From Streptomyces sp. MBT53 (GTDB taxonomy: Bacteria; Actinomycetota; Actinomycetes; Streptomycetales; Streptomycetaceae), in contig NZ_JAEQAZ010000023.1 in assembly GCF_016654115.1 (NCBI RefSeq), positions 1-64,000 of the forward strand: a stretch of DNA of 64,000 nt, read 5' to 3'. A program made the translations under genes and the position numbers. Every line of letters begins with the position of its first letter. Within the stretch, counting starts at the first letter, position 1. The notes under the pieces are model-generated. The model saw only the letters and a program-made list of their open reading frames with translations. It did no database searches and was not told the origin of the DNA. Of this stretch, positions 44,701 through 53,649 are shown piece after piece.

Positions 44701-47296
44701 CGGACGCGGTGACCGTGTGCACGGTGGTCTTGTTGAACCAGTCCGCGATCGGCTTCGAAGCCCCCGGGACCGTCCAGTAGACCGGATAGCAGGAGTTGGT
44801 GTTCGCGTCCGCGGCCGAGATCGACAGAGTCTTGTTCGCGCACGGGTTGGCGTTGTAGTCGACGGCGATGGACTCGCCGGTCTCGGTCTGGATCGAGGAG
44901 ATCCTCGGCCGGTACAGCGGTGGCGCGGAGGGGGAGGTGTCGTTGACCCGGTTGTCGATCTCCGTACCGGTGAAGGAGACCTGGTTCAGCTTGATGTCGC
45001 TGTTGCCGTTGTTGTACGTGTCCTTGCCGGTGTGCTGGATCGACTGCAGCCACATCACGGCCTGGAGGGAGCCCGCGTCCTTGGGGTCGACGGTGGTGCC
45101 GGTGACCGGGTCGACCGTGCCGCCGGAATCCGAGTACACCTGCCCGAGTTGATAGCTGTCGACGTCGACCAGAGCGTCCGTCGACGAGTCCTTGACATGG
45201 ATTTTCGTGGTGATGCTGTCCAGGCGGGTGGTGGACCAGAACGTCGGTCCCCCGGTGATACAGACGTTGGTCGGTACTGAGGTCGACCCGGACGGCAAGG
45301 TGGTGGTGTCGGTGGAGTCGCAGTGCAGGTCCCACGGCACATCGGGCCAGTGCGGGGCCGTGTTGTCGTTGAGGTTTCCGGCGGAGCAGTCGGTGAAGGT
45401 GTCCGTGGTCTGGCAACGCTGCTTGGACGTGAAGGTGACCTGACCAGCGGGGGTGCGCCCCGTCTGCTCGTCGGCGAGCTTGTAGCCGTAGGAGACGCTG
45501 TCGAGCTTTCCGCCGCGGACGTAGGAGGTCAGGGTGCCCGAGTCACCGGTCGCGGCCTGGCCGCCGCCGAGGTCGTAGTAGTTGCTCTCGGTCGTGTAGT
45601 CGTAGCGCTGTACGAACCCGCTCGGCGCGACGACGAAGTCCAGGTTCCAGCGCCAGCCCTCGTGCTTGTCGCACTGCGACGCCTTGCCTTTGGTGGAGTC
45701 GTAGCACGGGTCACTCGACTCGGGGTGCAGTACGGGTATACCCCAGGCGGAGTCGGTCGAGGAGTCGCCAGGTGTGCCGGACTGCATCGCGCCTGACGGG
45801 CCGGGGCCGGTCGGTGAGTGGTCGGCCCCGAAGTACGCGGCGGTGCCGTCCGTGGTCAGGACGCGGAAGTAGACACCGTCCTGCAGGCCGTTGGCGGCGC
45901 CGGACAGTTCCTGGACCAGCGTTCCGTCGTCGCCCGTCAGCCGCCACTGCTTGATCTCGCCCGGGACAGTGGAGTCGGTGCCGTCGGGCACCAGTCGTCC
46001 GGAGTGGGAGCCGAAGGAGATCGTGGCGTTGTCACCGGCCCAGCACTCGTCCCCCGACCCTTTGAGGATCTTGTTCCCGCTGCTGTTCAGGAGTCCGCCG
46101 CAGGAACGATACGTCCGCTCGACGAAGCCTGGCTGGTAGCTCCAGCCGTCGCCGATCGAGGACGCCTGGGAGTTACGGGCGGAGGTCTCCCCGTCCTCGG
46201 ACTGCGAGTCGTAGGAGAAGGCCACCGACGGGGCGTTGCCGCCGATCGTGGACGGGACGTCGATCGGGTAGGAGTAGGTGAAGGCGCCGGTCCCGGAGGC
46301 CTGCCAACTGCCCGACGGATTCAGGGAGGTCGCGGCGTAGCTGCCCTGCGAGCCGGAGCTGCCAGAGGTGACCTCCACCGCCGTGGTGGCCGCGGACATC
46401 GTCGTCGCCTCGGTCGTGCTACTCGCGGCACGCGATGCCGATGCGGTGGACGTGCCGAGCGTGAGCGTGGCGGTCAACTGGTCCGCGGTCGCCCGGTTGG
46501 TGAAGGTGATGGGGGTCCGCGTCTCGCACTGCTTCAGCTGAGGCGTGGTCAGCGCACAGGCCGGAACTTGATACAGCCGCAGCCGTGAACTGAAGCCGCC
46601 GCCGTACGCCTTGGCCAGCGACGCATAGTCGATGACCACCCGCACCCGGCCACTGCCGGACTTCGCGCCGGCGCGGGTGAAGGCGAGCAGCATTCCGTCG
46701 GCGCCGGCTTTCAGCGCCTGGGTGTGTGATGCGACCTTCACCTGTACCGAAGCCGGGCCAACTGCCGTGCCGGAGCCGGAATTCTGGCCGGATGTCGGGA
46801 CGGGAGCCACCCATACCGGCAGGCCGCCTGCCTTGACGGGCTTCGTCACCGGGACGACGCGCGTGCTCGACGGAGGAGTGGATGCCGACTTGGTGGCCGC
46901 GGCTGAAGCATCGGCGGGGCTGGATGACGAACTCGGCGACGCAGCGGTGGTGGACGCGCTGTTGTCGGACTGGGTGGTGTGCGTCAGGGACACCGTCTTC
47001 GTGCCGGCCGTAGGCCACGTCGGCTTGACGGCCTGATACTTGCTGACGGCCTTGTAGCCCTTGGGGTGAGCGGTAGTTGGCTGGTGCAAGGCATGGCTGC
47101 CGACCGCCGGAGTCCTGGGCAGGGTCTTCGGGTTCCACACCGTGCCCTTGAAGCGGTAGGGCCCTACGACGGCGCCCTGGGCCACCGCGATGGGCACCAG
47201 TAGCGCCATCAGTGCGACCGTCGCCGTGGCAAGAGTCAGAGCTCTGCCCCAGATCCGGTGCTGGACGCTCGCAAACCAACGCCGCTTGCCGCTCAC
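38735..47296 (-). CDS. Giant secreted Rhs polymorphic toxin with lectin, Hint and ADP-ribosyltransferase-like modules
   Basis: This is a 2853-aa protein. A signal peptide (about 17-40) is followed by a Rhs/YD-repeat shell. Inside the shell sit two carbohydrate-binding modules: a B-lectin at about 1459-1568 with three copies of the QxDxNxVxY pattern (AMQADGNLVL, TLRSDGNFVVYD, QIQNDANMVLYD), and a ricin-type trefoil at about 2026-2149 with three QxW motifs (QNW, QKW, QTW). The Rhs core ends in YDPAQGRFLTPDP near 2320. A poly-Gly hinge and a hydrophobic helix come next. A Hint domain (about 2570-2714) begins RCSFSPDTPVLL and ends VLVHN, as in self-cleaving pretoxins. The last ~135 residues have YRGL, FTSWSDDPEVAQFF and EYEDEHLVLGEV, the R-S-E pattern of ADP-ribosyltransferases. 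GTG start with GGGGGA upstream. The toxin end is less GC-rich than the shell, as in exchangeable tips. Confidence 0.85.
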   Translation of the reverse strand: MSGKRRWFASVQHRIWGRALTLATATVALMALLVPIAVAQGAVVGPYRFKGTVWNPKTLPRTPAVGSHALHQPTTAHPKGYKAVSKYQAVKPTWPTAGTKTVSLTHTTQSDNSASTTAASPSSSSSPADASAAATKSASTPPSSTRVVPVTKPVKAGGLPVWVAPVPTSGQNSGSGTAVGPASVQVKVASHTQALKAGADGMLLAFTRAGAKSGSGRVRVVIDYASLAKAYGGGFSSRLRLYQVPACALTTPQLKQCETRTPITFTNRATADQLTATLTLGTSTASASRAASSTTEATTMSAATTAVEVTSGSSGSQGSYAATSLNPSGSWQASGTGAFTYSYPIDVPSTIGGNAPSVAFSYDSQSEDGETSARNSQASSIGDGWSYQPGFVERTYRSCGGLLNSSGNKILKGSGDECWAGDNATISFGSHSGRLVPDGTDSTVPGEIKQWRLTGDDGTLVQELSGAANGLQDGVYFRVLTTDGTAAYFGADHSPTGPGPSGAMQSGTPGDSSTDSAWGIPVLHPESSDPCYDSTKGKASQCDKHEGWRWNLDFVVAPSGFVQRYDYTTESNYYDLGGGQAATGDSGTLTSYVRGGKLDSVSYGYKLADEQTGRTPAGQVTFTSKQRCQTTDTFTDCSAGNLNDNTAPHWPDVPWDLHCDSTDTTTLPSGSTSVPTNVCITGGPTFWSTTRLDSITTKIHVKDSSTDALVDVDSYQLGQVYSDSGGTVDPVTGTTVDPKDAGSLQAVMWLQSIQHTGKDTYNNGNSDIKLNQVSFTGTEIDNRVNDTSPSAPPLYRPRISSIQTETGESIAVDYNANPCANKTLSISAADANTNSCYPVYWTVPGASKPIADWFNKTTVHTVTASDLTIAAQYKPNSQNIPAGSETQVSTYSYSGPAWHRDDSAQTDDQYRTWDQFRGFHTVTVQTGQAPEPVTQQTTTYLQGMDGDYKSDGTRRSVSVDAKVGGSTVQSVTDADQLAGTALQSDTYTAAGGTIDAVTVNGPFTYTTTAHTSQTPWTDWTQDDNPGDTKPSLSTLPDLTAYRIKSSQSHGYALLANGTWRHTRTDTAYDSQGRVSTVDAHGDVSVAAQEKCATTTYATPSSSNTMTLSYPDQVTSVSGPCGTAASAGTLLADKKIYYDGDGTLTSLGTFGQLDQTSSTAVGQASAVRTATGYTGTTENWQTSSAMTYDGAGRITDTLDATGQNTHTAFTPAWSLLGGNTDPTTITTTNSQNWKVTSTLDALRGLPTENVDANNRKTDITYDALGRRTAVWLPGRDKSSGQSADETFAYSINPGAVGAPGGTVTAPGAPSAVTTKSLREDGTYASSITIYDGMLQPRQTQATADGDTNSGRIISDTFYDSHGWQTASFAPYSEPDNSPSTTLYAANENQIPSETTTAYDGQGRPATSTLWHQAIQQWHTTTSYPGADETDTTAPTGGRSTASYTNALGQTTKSVVKNTGSTVKLTQGQVIPSGTSLTSDSVRLAMQADGNLVLSSLATGKTLWSTSTSGNPGAFATLRSDGNFVVYDAGATTALWSTGTTTGTVMQIQNDANMVLYDGTGAAIWKTNTWNLAGEADATTAYTYTPAGQVDTIKDSAGNTWSYHYNLLGQKTSQTDPNTGTTSYDKYDVVGNLQQTTDSRGQVLSYAYDWDNRPTAEYNSAWSATPDTSKELSSWTYDTLAKGYPTSSTRYVGGTTGSAYTQAVTGYNTAYQPTGTTLTVPAADGFAAAGQSTAPTSGTVTYTASAFYTPTVGLLSTFRYQADGNLPAEDIDYGYTQQGNLDGIGGFITAANTPDYLDTAVHDPFGRILQTNYGTTGKELATFAQYDATTGRVTQTSSMLQTSTTALDVANYRYNQAGEITAIDDLQNNTTHDTQCYTYDSFQRLTAAWTDTAGITNSSSAPVGSVGGCNTGSVQTTTTAPVTAGTVGGPAPYWQTYTYDLLGDRTGMVNHDTTGTAANNTTQTTAYTGTDGTTAATLPDQSGTTTSSNPTTGTATWTPTYTDPAYSNKNAGDTMTRKVSTTGPVNTGFTLSGGGKLCIDDAGASTTPGAVVRTYTCNASAAQNWTIGTDGTIKVLGTMCLDTTGNATTAGTLLVLDTCNSDATQKWKATSTGTLVSNANSAMCVTDPGASATIRTQLTLATCGSAGQTWTTAGTGALPSGQTQTLTYDAEGRTATVATGSGTHTNTSKYLYDAGGNLLEQTSAVDGTDKTRILYLFGGAEQITLNVSAKTWTGLRNITGPDGTTITRSSSGTVTYQVANAQGTATTAIDAGTLAVTRRYYDPYGNSRGTKPTSWVAADENHGYLGQPTDATTGLDLLGARNYDPAQGRFLTPDPLFEAGDPNQMGGYTYAGDNPASGSDPTGLALDGSGSGGNQKEIDNYCNQFPNSDMCGGGTKTSGHGSTDNSNGGGGGGGGGGNGGGGGGCQGFVGCLGHYVDKAAPYVATGIVVTVVVIGVGACTVESGGILAPGCAEAGATAVVAACGAFTGDCGPGGDGDPAGEDAAEDTPRTGTGDAAAKAGAGAKAIDEASSDIADMADLKRANAQERAKEADAEAARPSKPETGEAGTKPASRCSFSPDTPVLLSDGKTKPIGKIKTGDKVEAANPKTGKHQGAHTVQHVWINHDHDLLDLTIRTEDGHTATLHTTANHPFWDDTTRTWVPAGKLHEGDALNTATNGHAYVVSTQPTPGSANRWNLTVEQLHTYYVVAGGVPVLVHNTSLKCDLNDGYLYRGLAKGHHEYDPASQGRAVPRGTETNILNHTGGNLTDSVFTSWSDDPEVAQFFANNLGDNFVGEGVMLRIRVENVEPAIGPSRTIQIHGTDYEREYEDEHLVLGEVLADDISFDFGNTWSPLVRR

Positions 47297-47588
47297 TCAA
47301 TTCCCCCATGACCAGCGGCCTTGACAGACCGTCCCACCCCGATCACACGGGAAGCGTGATCGACGGGAGGCTATTGATGGGAAGGGGGCAACTCAATACC
47401 CTGTGCCGACCATGTGGCGATCACGTATGCCAACTGAGTGCCTGGTGTGCCTTTTCCATGAAGGGGCGAACATCATCACCTAGCGACAAACCAGACACCA
47501 CGTGCATTGCCTGTCACATCCTCAACACCCGTAAACGTGACGAAGATCACTAATGCAAAGTGTTGGCAAACAGAGGGGGAGCTGTTTC
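47297..47588. promoter_or_regulatory. Divergent control region with CGATCAC repeats
   Basis: This gap separates rhs from the LamG protein gene. An inverted repeat at 47340-47362 has arms CGATCAC and GTGATCG, and the word CGATCACG occurs again near 47416. A shared operator for the two divergent genes is plausible. Confidence 0.4.
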
Positions 47589-50500
47589 GTGTTGTCCGGA
47601 TACGCCCGAAAGCCGCGTAAGCGAAGAGAACTGATACGCCGTCTGGCGCTGATACCCGCGCTGACAGGCCTGTTGCTCACCGTTCCCGCCACCTCGGCAA
47701 GCGCCGACGATCCGGCGCCGGCCGATCCGCTGCTGGCCGCCCAGACCGACGCCGTCGCCAGCGGCCAGGACGTGCCCGTCGAGTCGCTGACGACGGAAAC
47801 CTCCACCGTCACCGCCAACCCTGACGGCATGTTCACCTCCACCACCAACGTCATGCCGGTACGAGTCCGAAAGGACGGCGTCTGGACGCCCGTCGACGCC
47901 ACCCTCGCCACAAATCCCGACGGCACGCTGTCACCCAAGGCCACACCGAACGACGTCGCCCTCTCCAGCGGCGGCAACGGCCCCTTGGTCACCCTCACCA
48001 ACCAGGACGGGCACAGCATGGCTCTGACCATGCCCTTCACCCTGCCCGCGCCCACCGTCAGCGACGACACGGCCGTGTACAAGTCGGTGCTGCCCGGCGT
48101 GGATCTGTCCGTGTCGGTCACCGACCAGGGCGGCTTCAGCGATGTGCTGGTCGTCCATGACGCAACGGCCGCCGCCGACCCGCACATCAAGCAGCTCACC
48201 GAGGCCGCCTCCACCCAGGGCCTGACCCTTTCCGCCACGGATTCGGGCGGCATGGACGCCACCGCCGGCGACGGCTCCGTCGCCTACGTCAGCCCCCGCC
48301 CGCTGATGTGGGACTCCAGCACCCCGCCGAACGCGCTGACGAAGACCGCATCCGCGGCAGCCTCCACCGCGACCGGTGACGCCCCGGCGACGTCTTCCGT
48401 CGACGGTCCCGGAGAAGGGGCCAACGTGGACGCGGTGTCGATGCGCACCACCTCCAGCGGTCTCACGCTGGCACCGGACACGGCTGTGCTCAACGACCCG
48501 GACACGACCTATCCGGTGTACATCGACCCGTTCAGCAACCCCGTGAGCAAGACCTCCGGCCACTACGACGAGGTCTACTCCAGCTCCACCTGCTCGGACA
48601 GCCCGCAGTACGACAAGCCGCAGCCCGTCGGTGAGGGCGTGGGCTATCAGCGCTGGGGCGGCATCTGCGGCACGGGTCTGGAACGCTCGTACTACGCCAT
48701 CCCCACCAGCGGACTCGATCCCTCCATGCAGGTCTACGACGCGCTCATCACGGTGAGTTCCACGTACGGGGCCAGCTGGGACTGTTCGCAGAACCAGCCG
48801 ATCACCCTGCACACCACCGGATCCATCGACTCCGGCACTGACTGGAACAACAAGCCCGACCCCGTCGATGGCAGCTACGACCCCGTCAAGACCACGATCC
48901 CCAGCGCGTCCAACTCCGGCAGCAGTTGCAGCGACCACACCGCGTCCTTCCAAGTGAAGGACCAGGCCCAGCGGATAGCGAAATACCACAGCTCCAGCGG
49001 CGACTACTGGACTGTCGGCCTCTTCGGCAACGAGAGCATCTCGTCCAGTAACGACGACTATCTGCGGATGTCCAGTGCCCTCGCGATGACCGTGAGATTC
49101 GACATCCCCCCGGACATCCCGGCCGGCCTCCACACCACGCCGGCTGCGACCGGAGCCGGCGGCTCCTGCGTCACGAGCGGAGACGGCTGGATCGGTGCCG
49201 TCACCTACTCCGACGCCGGAAGCAACGTCCAACTGCACTCCACCGTCAACGCGAACGTCTCCGGTGAACTCGTGAAGGCCCACTACCATGTCTGGGACCG
49301 TACGGTCCTTGACTCCAGTGGCAACGCCTACAGCGATTCCACTCCCGACAGCGGTTACGTTGCCTCGGGCTCGGACGCCGACATGCCGGTCGGGTTCACG
49401 CTCAAGGACGGCCACGAATACGGCTGGGACGTCTACGCCCAGGACAACAACTCCACCCTGAGCCTGACCTCCGACATCAGCGACCACTGCTGGTTCAAGA
49501 CCGACTTCACCCCACCGGAGACTCCTGAAGTCGCCGACAACTCCGATGTTCCGTCCGTCGGAACGGGTTCCACCGCCAGCGGTGTCTATACCGGCAGCCA
49601 GACCGCCTTCACCGTCACCGCGGCGGACGGCGCCCCCTCCGACAGCAGTTGCACGCCCGGCGCATGCCTCTCCAGCGGTGTCGATCACTTCCTGTGGCGT
49701 CTCGACAGCCAGCCCACCGCAACCACCGGCACATCGGCGCCGCTCACCAGCACCGACAGCCAGGGCACCGCGACCGGCAGAATCCCTGTCACCCTGCCCA
49801 CCTGGGGCGTGCACACCCTGTACATCGCAGCTGTCGACGCCGCGGGCAACATCTCCCAGGCTCCGGCCAGTTACACCTTCACCGTGCCGTGGAACCCCGC
49901 CACCAGAATCACACCCGGTGACATCAGCGGTGACGGCGTACCCGACCTGCTCGCCACCACCAAGAGCGGCGACCTCGAACTGATCCCCGGCGACACCGAT
50001 CCCGCCCAGAGCGCCACACCCGCCCAGACGGGGCAGGTGTCCGGCACGACTCCCGCGATCAACGGCCCGGTACTCGTCTCCACCCCGGCCGACTCGCCCG
50101 ACGGAACCAGCTGGAACAACTACCTCGTCGCCCACCGCGGCAATCTGCACGGCGCGGACGTCGACGACCTCTTCGCCTACAACCGCAAGACATCCCAGTT
50201 GTACGTCGTCCCGAACGACCTCGATCCCGCGGACGACAGCGCCGCCCAGCTCGTCCCCTGGTCCAGCTTCCCCGGCTACATCGGCAAGCGAGCCGGCGAC
50301 CCCGTGACCAAGGACCCCTGCCAGCCGACCGTTCCCGACAGCCGCTGCGCGGGCGCGGGATACAACCCGGCCACGCCCTGGAACATCACCCAACTCATCG
50401 CACCTGGCGACGTCTACGGAAACCAGCAGGGCCACCCCGCCGTCATCACGGTGGAGAACGGCAAGCTGTGGATCTACCAGAGCAACAACGGCAAGCACCT

Positions 50501-51557
50501 CACCGACCCGATCCTTCTCGGTGACGGCGACTGGTCAGGCCTCACGCTGATCGCGCCCGGCAAGTTCCAGGGCACGCCCACCCTGTGGGCACGGGACAAC
50601 TCCACCGGAGCGCTCTACAGCTACCCGCTCACCGTCGACGCCAACGGGCTGCCCGCACTCCTGCACGCCTCCACACACGCCGACCTGCCGCTGACCCTGT
50701 CACCGAGCACCTACCCCGTCGTCGCCTCACCGGGCGACCTGAACAGCCCGACCGGTGGACCCGACGGCAACCCCGACCTGTACGCCGTGGACACCCACGG
50801 CGAGCTCACGGAATACCCGTACATCCGGAGCAAGGTCCTCGTCTCCCCGCCCCAGTACATCTTCGGCGACCCTGTCTCCCTGGGCACGGTCACCAACACC
50901 GCCACCCATGGATGGACTCTCGACGACGGCACCGGCACCACCGCGAAGGACAGCGTCGGCACCCTCGGCGCCACCCTGAGCGGCGCCTATTCCTGGACCA
51001 CCGACACCACCCGCAGCAAGGTCCTCAACCTTTCGGGCACCACCGGGTACGCCGCCACGAGCGGGCCGGCCGTCGACACGTCCAAGAGCTTCACCGTCTC
51101 GGCGTGGGTCAACCCCGCCTCTCTCACGGCCAATTCGACCTTCCTCTCGCAGTCCGACAGCGCGGGCAACGCCAACGGACTACAGCTGTACTACTCCTCC
51201 GCCAAACAAGCCTGGGCCTTCAGCCGCCACAACGACGACACCACCAGTACGTCCTTCACGGCCGTCTACGGCGGCACCCCGACCATCGGCCAATGGACCC
51301 ACCTGGTCGGCGTCTACGACGCCTCCACCAGCCAACTCACCCTCTACGTCAACGGCCGCCAGTCCGGCACCAAGACCTACAGCGGCACCTCCTGGAACGC
51401 CGCCGGTCCCGTCCAGATCGGCCGTCGCCTCTACCAGGGCACCTACGGCGAGTACGCCAACGGCAAGGTCAGTGACATCCACATCTACGACACGGCCCTG
51501 CCTACGGCTGACGCCGCAGCGAAGGGCGACAACCCTGTTGTCAGCCAACTCGGCTGA
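47589..51557 (+). CDS. Large secreted LamG-domain protein, Rhs companion
   Basis: The product is 1322 aa from GTG 47589, preceded by AGAGGGGGAG; an ATG 36 bp upstream lacks a ribosome site. Signal peptide RRLALIPALTGLLLTVPA ends at SASA-DD. The middle carries beta-rich regions of the kind often seen beside Streptomyces Rhs proteins (PVYIDPF, FTVPWNPATR), then FG-GAP-like blade sequences (GDISGDGVPDLLATT, GDLNSPTGGPDGNPDLYAVD). The C-terminal ~210 residues are a LamG/concanavalin-like lectin fold (SFTVSAWVNPASL, WTHLVGVYDASTSQLTLYVN). It has no visible catalytic site. It is divergent from rhs and probably an adhesion or shell-building partner. Confidence 0.75.
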   Translation: MLSGYARKPRKRRELIRRLALIPALTGLLLTVPATSASADDPAPADPLLAAQTDAVASGQDVPVESLTTETSTVTANPDGMFTSTTNVMPVRVRKDGVWTPVDATLATNPDGTLSPKATPNDVALSSGGNGPLVTLTNQDGHSMALTMPFTLPAPTVSDDTAVYKSVLPGVDLSVSVTDQGGFSDVLVVHDATAAADPHIKQLTEAASTQGLTLSATDSGGMDATAGDGSVAYVSPRPLMWDSSTPPNALTKTASAAASTATGDAPATSSVDGPGEGANVDAVSMRTTSSGLTLAPDTAVLNDPDTTYPVYIDPFSNPVSKTSGHYDEVYSSSTCSDSPQYDKPQPVGEGVGYQRWGGICGTGLERSYYAIPTSGLDPSMQVYDALITVSSTYGASWDCSQNQPITLHTTGSIDSGTDWNNKPDPVDGSYDPVKTTIPSASNSGSSCSDHTASFQVKDQAQRIAKYHSSSGDYWTVGLFGNESISSSNDDYLRMSSALAMTVRFDIPPDIPAGLHTTPAATGAGGSCVTSGDGWIGAVTYSDAGSNVQLHSTVNANVSGELVKAHYHVWDRTVLDSSGNAYSDSTPDSGYVASGSDADMPVGFTLKDGHEYGWDVYAQDNNSTLSLTSDISDHCWFKTDFTPPETPEVADNSDVPSVGTGSTASGVYTGSQTAFTVTAADGAPSDSSCTPGACLSSGVDHFLWRLDSQPTATTGTSAPLTSTDSQGTATGRIPVTLPTWGVHTLYIAAVDAAGNISQAPASYTFTVPWNPATRITPGDISGDGVPDLLATTKSGDLELIPGDTDPAQSATPAQTGQVSGTTPAINGPVLVSTPADSPDGTSWNNYLVAHRGNLHGADVDDLFAYNRKTSQLYVVPNDLDPADDSAAQLVPWSSFPGYIGKRAGDPVTKDPCQPTVPDSRCAGAGYNPATPWNITQLIAPGDVYGNQQGHPAVITVENGKLWIYQSNNGKHLTDPILLGDGDWSGLTLIAPGKFQGTPTLWARDNSTGALYSYPLTVDANGLPALLHASTHADLPLTLSPSTYPVVASPGDLNSPTGGPDGNPDLYAVDTHGELTEYPYIRSKVLVSPPQYIFGDPVSLGTVTNTATHGWTLDDGTGTTAKDSVGTLGATLSGAYSWTTDTTRSKVLNLSGTTGYAATSGPAVDTSKSFTVSAWVNPASLTANSTFLSQSDSAGNANGLQLYYSSAKQAWAFSRHNDDTTSTSFTAVYGGTPTIGQWTHLVGVYDASTSQLTLYVNGRQSGTKTYSGTSWNAAGPVQIGRRLYQGTYGEYANGKVSDIHIYDTALPTADAAAKGDNPVVSQLG

Positions 51558-51572
51558 TCCACAAAGGGCGTT

Positions 51573-51609
51573 CAGGCGCTCGCTCAAGCACATCCTGGGC
51601 GAGCGCCTG
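51573..51609 (+). terminator. Hairpin after the LamG protein gene
   Basis: CAGGCGCTCGCTC pairs with GGGCGAGCGCCTG (one wobble) around an 11-nt loop, 16 bases after the stop. Confidence 0.75.
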
Positions 51610-51739
51610 CGTTGATGGGCTGGCAAGTCGCCCAACCGCCCCTGCGGCGCTCCCAAGTGCCGCCCTGTCAGAGCACGTCACTAAGTTTTCGATCCTTAAG
51701 CTCACGCTCGAAGTCGTCCGATTCCCTGGGGGAACCATC

Positions 51740-53416
51740 TTGAGACGCAGCACCTTTCTGGCGGCAGCCACAGCGACCGCCCTGTCCGCCACCCTGTTCA
51801 CGGGCCTCTCCCCGGCCCACGCGGACAATGCCGCCGGCGGACCTGTCCTGTCCGACGCGGACGGCTGGTACCAGCCGGGACTGATCTTCGTGACCGCGCA
51901 CTCCGACCGTCCTCTGACCCACATCACGGCGCACTTCTATCCGCTGGACGCGCCGGCAGGCGGACCGGAAGCCGGATCCACCGAGGACTTCACCCAGTAC
52001 TCAGGACAGGACGCCACGTCCGGCACGTGGCGGGCACCGGTCCACCTGGCCGACCTCGGCGACTACCGGGTGACCGTCGACCTTGAGGACGCGTCAGGCA
52101 CGATCGTCACTGGTGCCCTCTCACCGCACACGCTGCAGTATCAGACCCTTGTCACGATCCCGGACCTGACCGCCACGCCTGCCGTGCCGGACTACCTCCA
52201 CCAGCAGGTCGCCGTCAGCGGCACGGCCCTCGCCACGGACCCCCGCCACCCGGACACCCCGACTCCCGCCGTCGGCATACCCGTCGACATCGAGACCGGG
52301 CGCGGCCGGGTGAGCGCGACCAGCACGGCCGACGGCCGTTTCACCGCCGCCTTCGTCCCGGTCCAGACATCCATCGACCTGACGGCCGCACCTGAGGCCT
52401 CCGTCCACTACCCCGGCGCGATCGATCTCTTGAGCCCCAAGCAGCACCTGCACACTACCCAGGCACCCGTCCGCTTCACCGCGAGCACGCACACCCTGAA
52501 CCTGAAGCAGGGCGCCACCGGCACCGTCATCGGCCGCGCCGAGATCCAGACCACCACCGGCTGGCAGCCACTGCCGCACACCGCGATCACTCTCTTCGGC
52601 CTCGGCCCGAACGGCCTTCCCAGCTTCGTAGCAGGCCAGACCACCACCGACAGCCAAGGCTCCTACACGCTGCACGTCTCTTCCGAAAGCGCCGCGCCGA
52701 CCGCCCAACTCGTGGCCGGCACCTCCTCCATGCCCTTCCAGCAGGTAGCCACCGAACCTTTCAGCCTCCACATCGCCTACACCACCCACATCGACATGAG
52801 CGCAGCGCTCAACGACGACGCGTCCCTCAAGGTCTCCGGCTACGTCTCCTACGAAGACGCACGCGCGCACTGGCCCACCCATCCCACAGTCACCTTGCAG
52901 TACTCCAAGGACGGCAAGAGCGGCTGGAAGAACGCGACCACGATCCCCATCAAGATCCGCTACAACAAGCCCCAGTTCGACGAGGAGTTCGCCCGCACCC
53001 TCACCACGACGAACACCAACGCCTACTGGCGCGCCCGCTTCGACGGCAACCCCGACCTGGCGACCAACAACACCAAGCCCGTCCACCTCTACCGCTACGC
53101 CACCCGCATCACCGGCTTCCACGCCTCCCCCGACCCGGTCCGCAAGAACCAGCCGATCCGGTTCAGCGGAACGCTCCAGTACAAGGACGGCACAACCTGG
53201 AAGCCGCTCGGCGGTGGTGCCCCCACGCTCTACTTCAAGGCCCGCGGCTCCACCACATATCGCTACGTCACCGAACTGGGCACCGACAAGCCCGGCCACC
53301 TCATCGGCATGGTGACCGCCAAACAGGACGGCACGTGGGCCGTCGCCCTCAGCCGCCAGACCGGAAGCCGGTACCTGAAGAGCACCCAGGCCACCGATTA
53401 CGTCGACGTCCGGTGA
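51740..53416 (+). CDS. Secreted beta-sandwich protein
   Basis: The product is 558 aa from TTG 51740 with GGGGGA upstream. Signal peptide STFLAAATATALSATLFTG ends at AHA-DN. The rest looks like four or more Ig-like or bacterial adhesin-like sandwiches (for example VAVSGTALATDPRHPDTPTP, DMSAALNDDASLKVSGYVSY, RKNQPIRFSGTLQYKDGTTW). There is no catalytic motif. It follows the LamG gene in the same direction after a terminator, so it has its own promoter. A surface or binding role with the Rhs toxin is inferred only from location. Confidence 0.7.
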   Translation: MRRSTFLAAATATALSATLFTGLSPAHADNAAGGPVLSDADGWYQPGLIFVTAHSDRPLTHITAHFYPLDAPAGGPEAGSTEDFTQYSGQDATSGTWRAPVHLADLGDYRVTVDLEDASGTIVTGALSPHTLQYQTLVTIPDLTATPAVPDYLHQQVAVSGTALATDPRHPDTPTPAVGIPVDIETGRGRVSATSTADGRFTAAFVPVQTSIDLTAAPEASVHYPGAIDLLSPKQHLHTTQAPVRFTASTHTLNLKQGATGTVIGRAEIQTTTGWQPLPHTAITLFGLGPNGLPSFVAGQTTTDSQGSYTLHVSSESAAPTAQLVAGTSSMPFQQVATEPFSLHIAYTTHIDMSAALNDDASLKVSGYVSYEDARAHWPTHPTVTLQYSKDGKSGWKNATTIPIKIRYNKPQFDEEFARTLTTTNTNAYWRARFDGNPDLATNNTKPVHLYRYATRITGFHASPDPVRKNQPIRFSGTLQYKDGTTWKPLGGGAPTLYFKARGSTTYRYVTELGTDKPGHLIGMVTAKQDGTWAVALSRQTGSRYLKSTQATDYVDVR

Positions 53417-53649
53417 ACTGTTGCTGATGCCGTTCACTCGGGACTTGCAGCTCTGCCACAACCGGTGTGGCGGGCAAGCGGAGGCGGCAATGCTCGTGGC
53501 CATAGCGCTCGCGGTGGCCGCCCGGTGGCCGGACACCTTTGGACGGTGCATCACGGGGTGGTACAGGTCAACCTGAGGCGCATCCTCTGATCAGGCAGAA
53601 CGCCATTGGGCAGCATGACGAGACACCGCACAACATGAACGCTCGTGGT

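Noticed and set aside
43046..45280. Plus-strand frame of 744 codons across rhs
   Set aside because: Val/Gly/Asp-rich mirror frame without domains or ribosome site.
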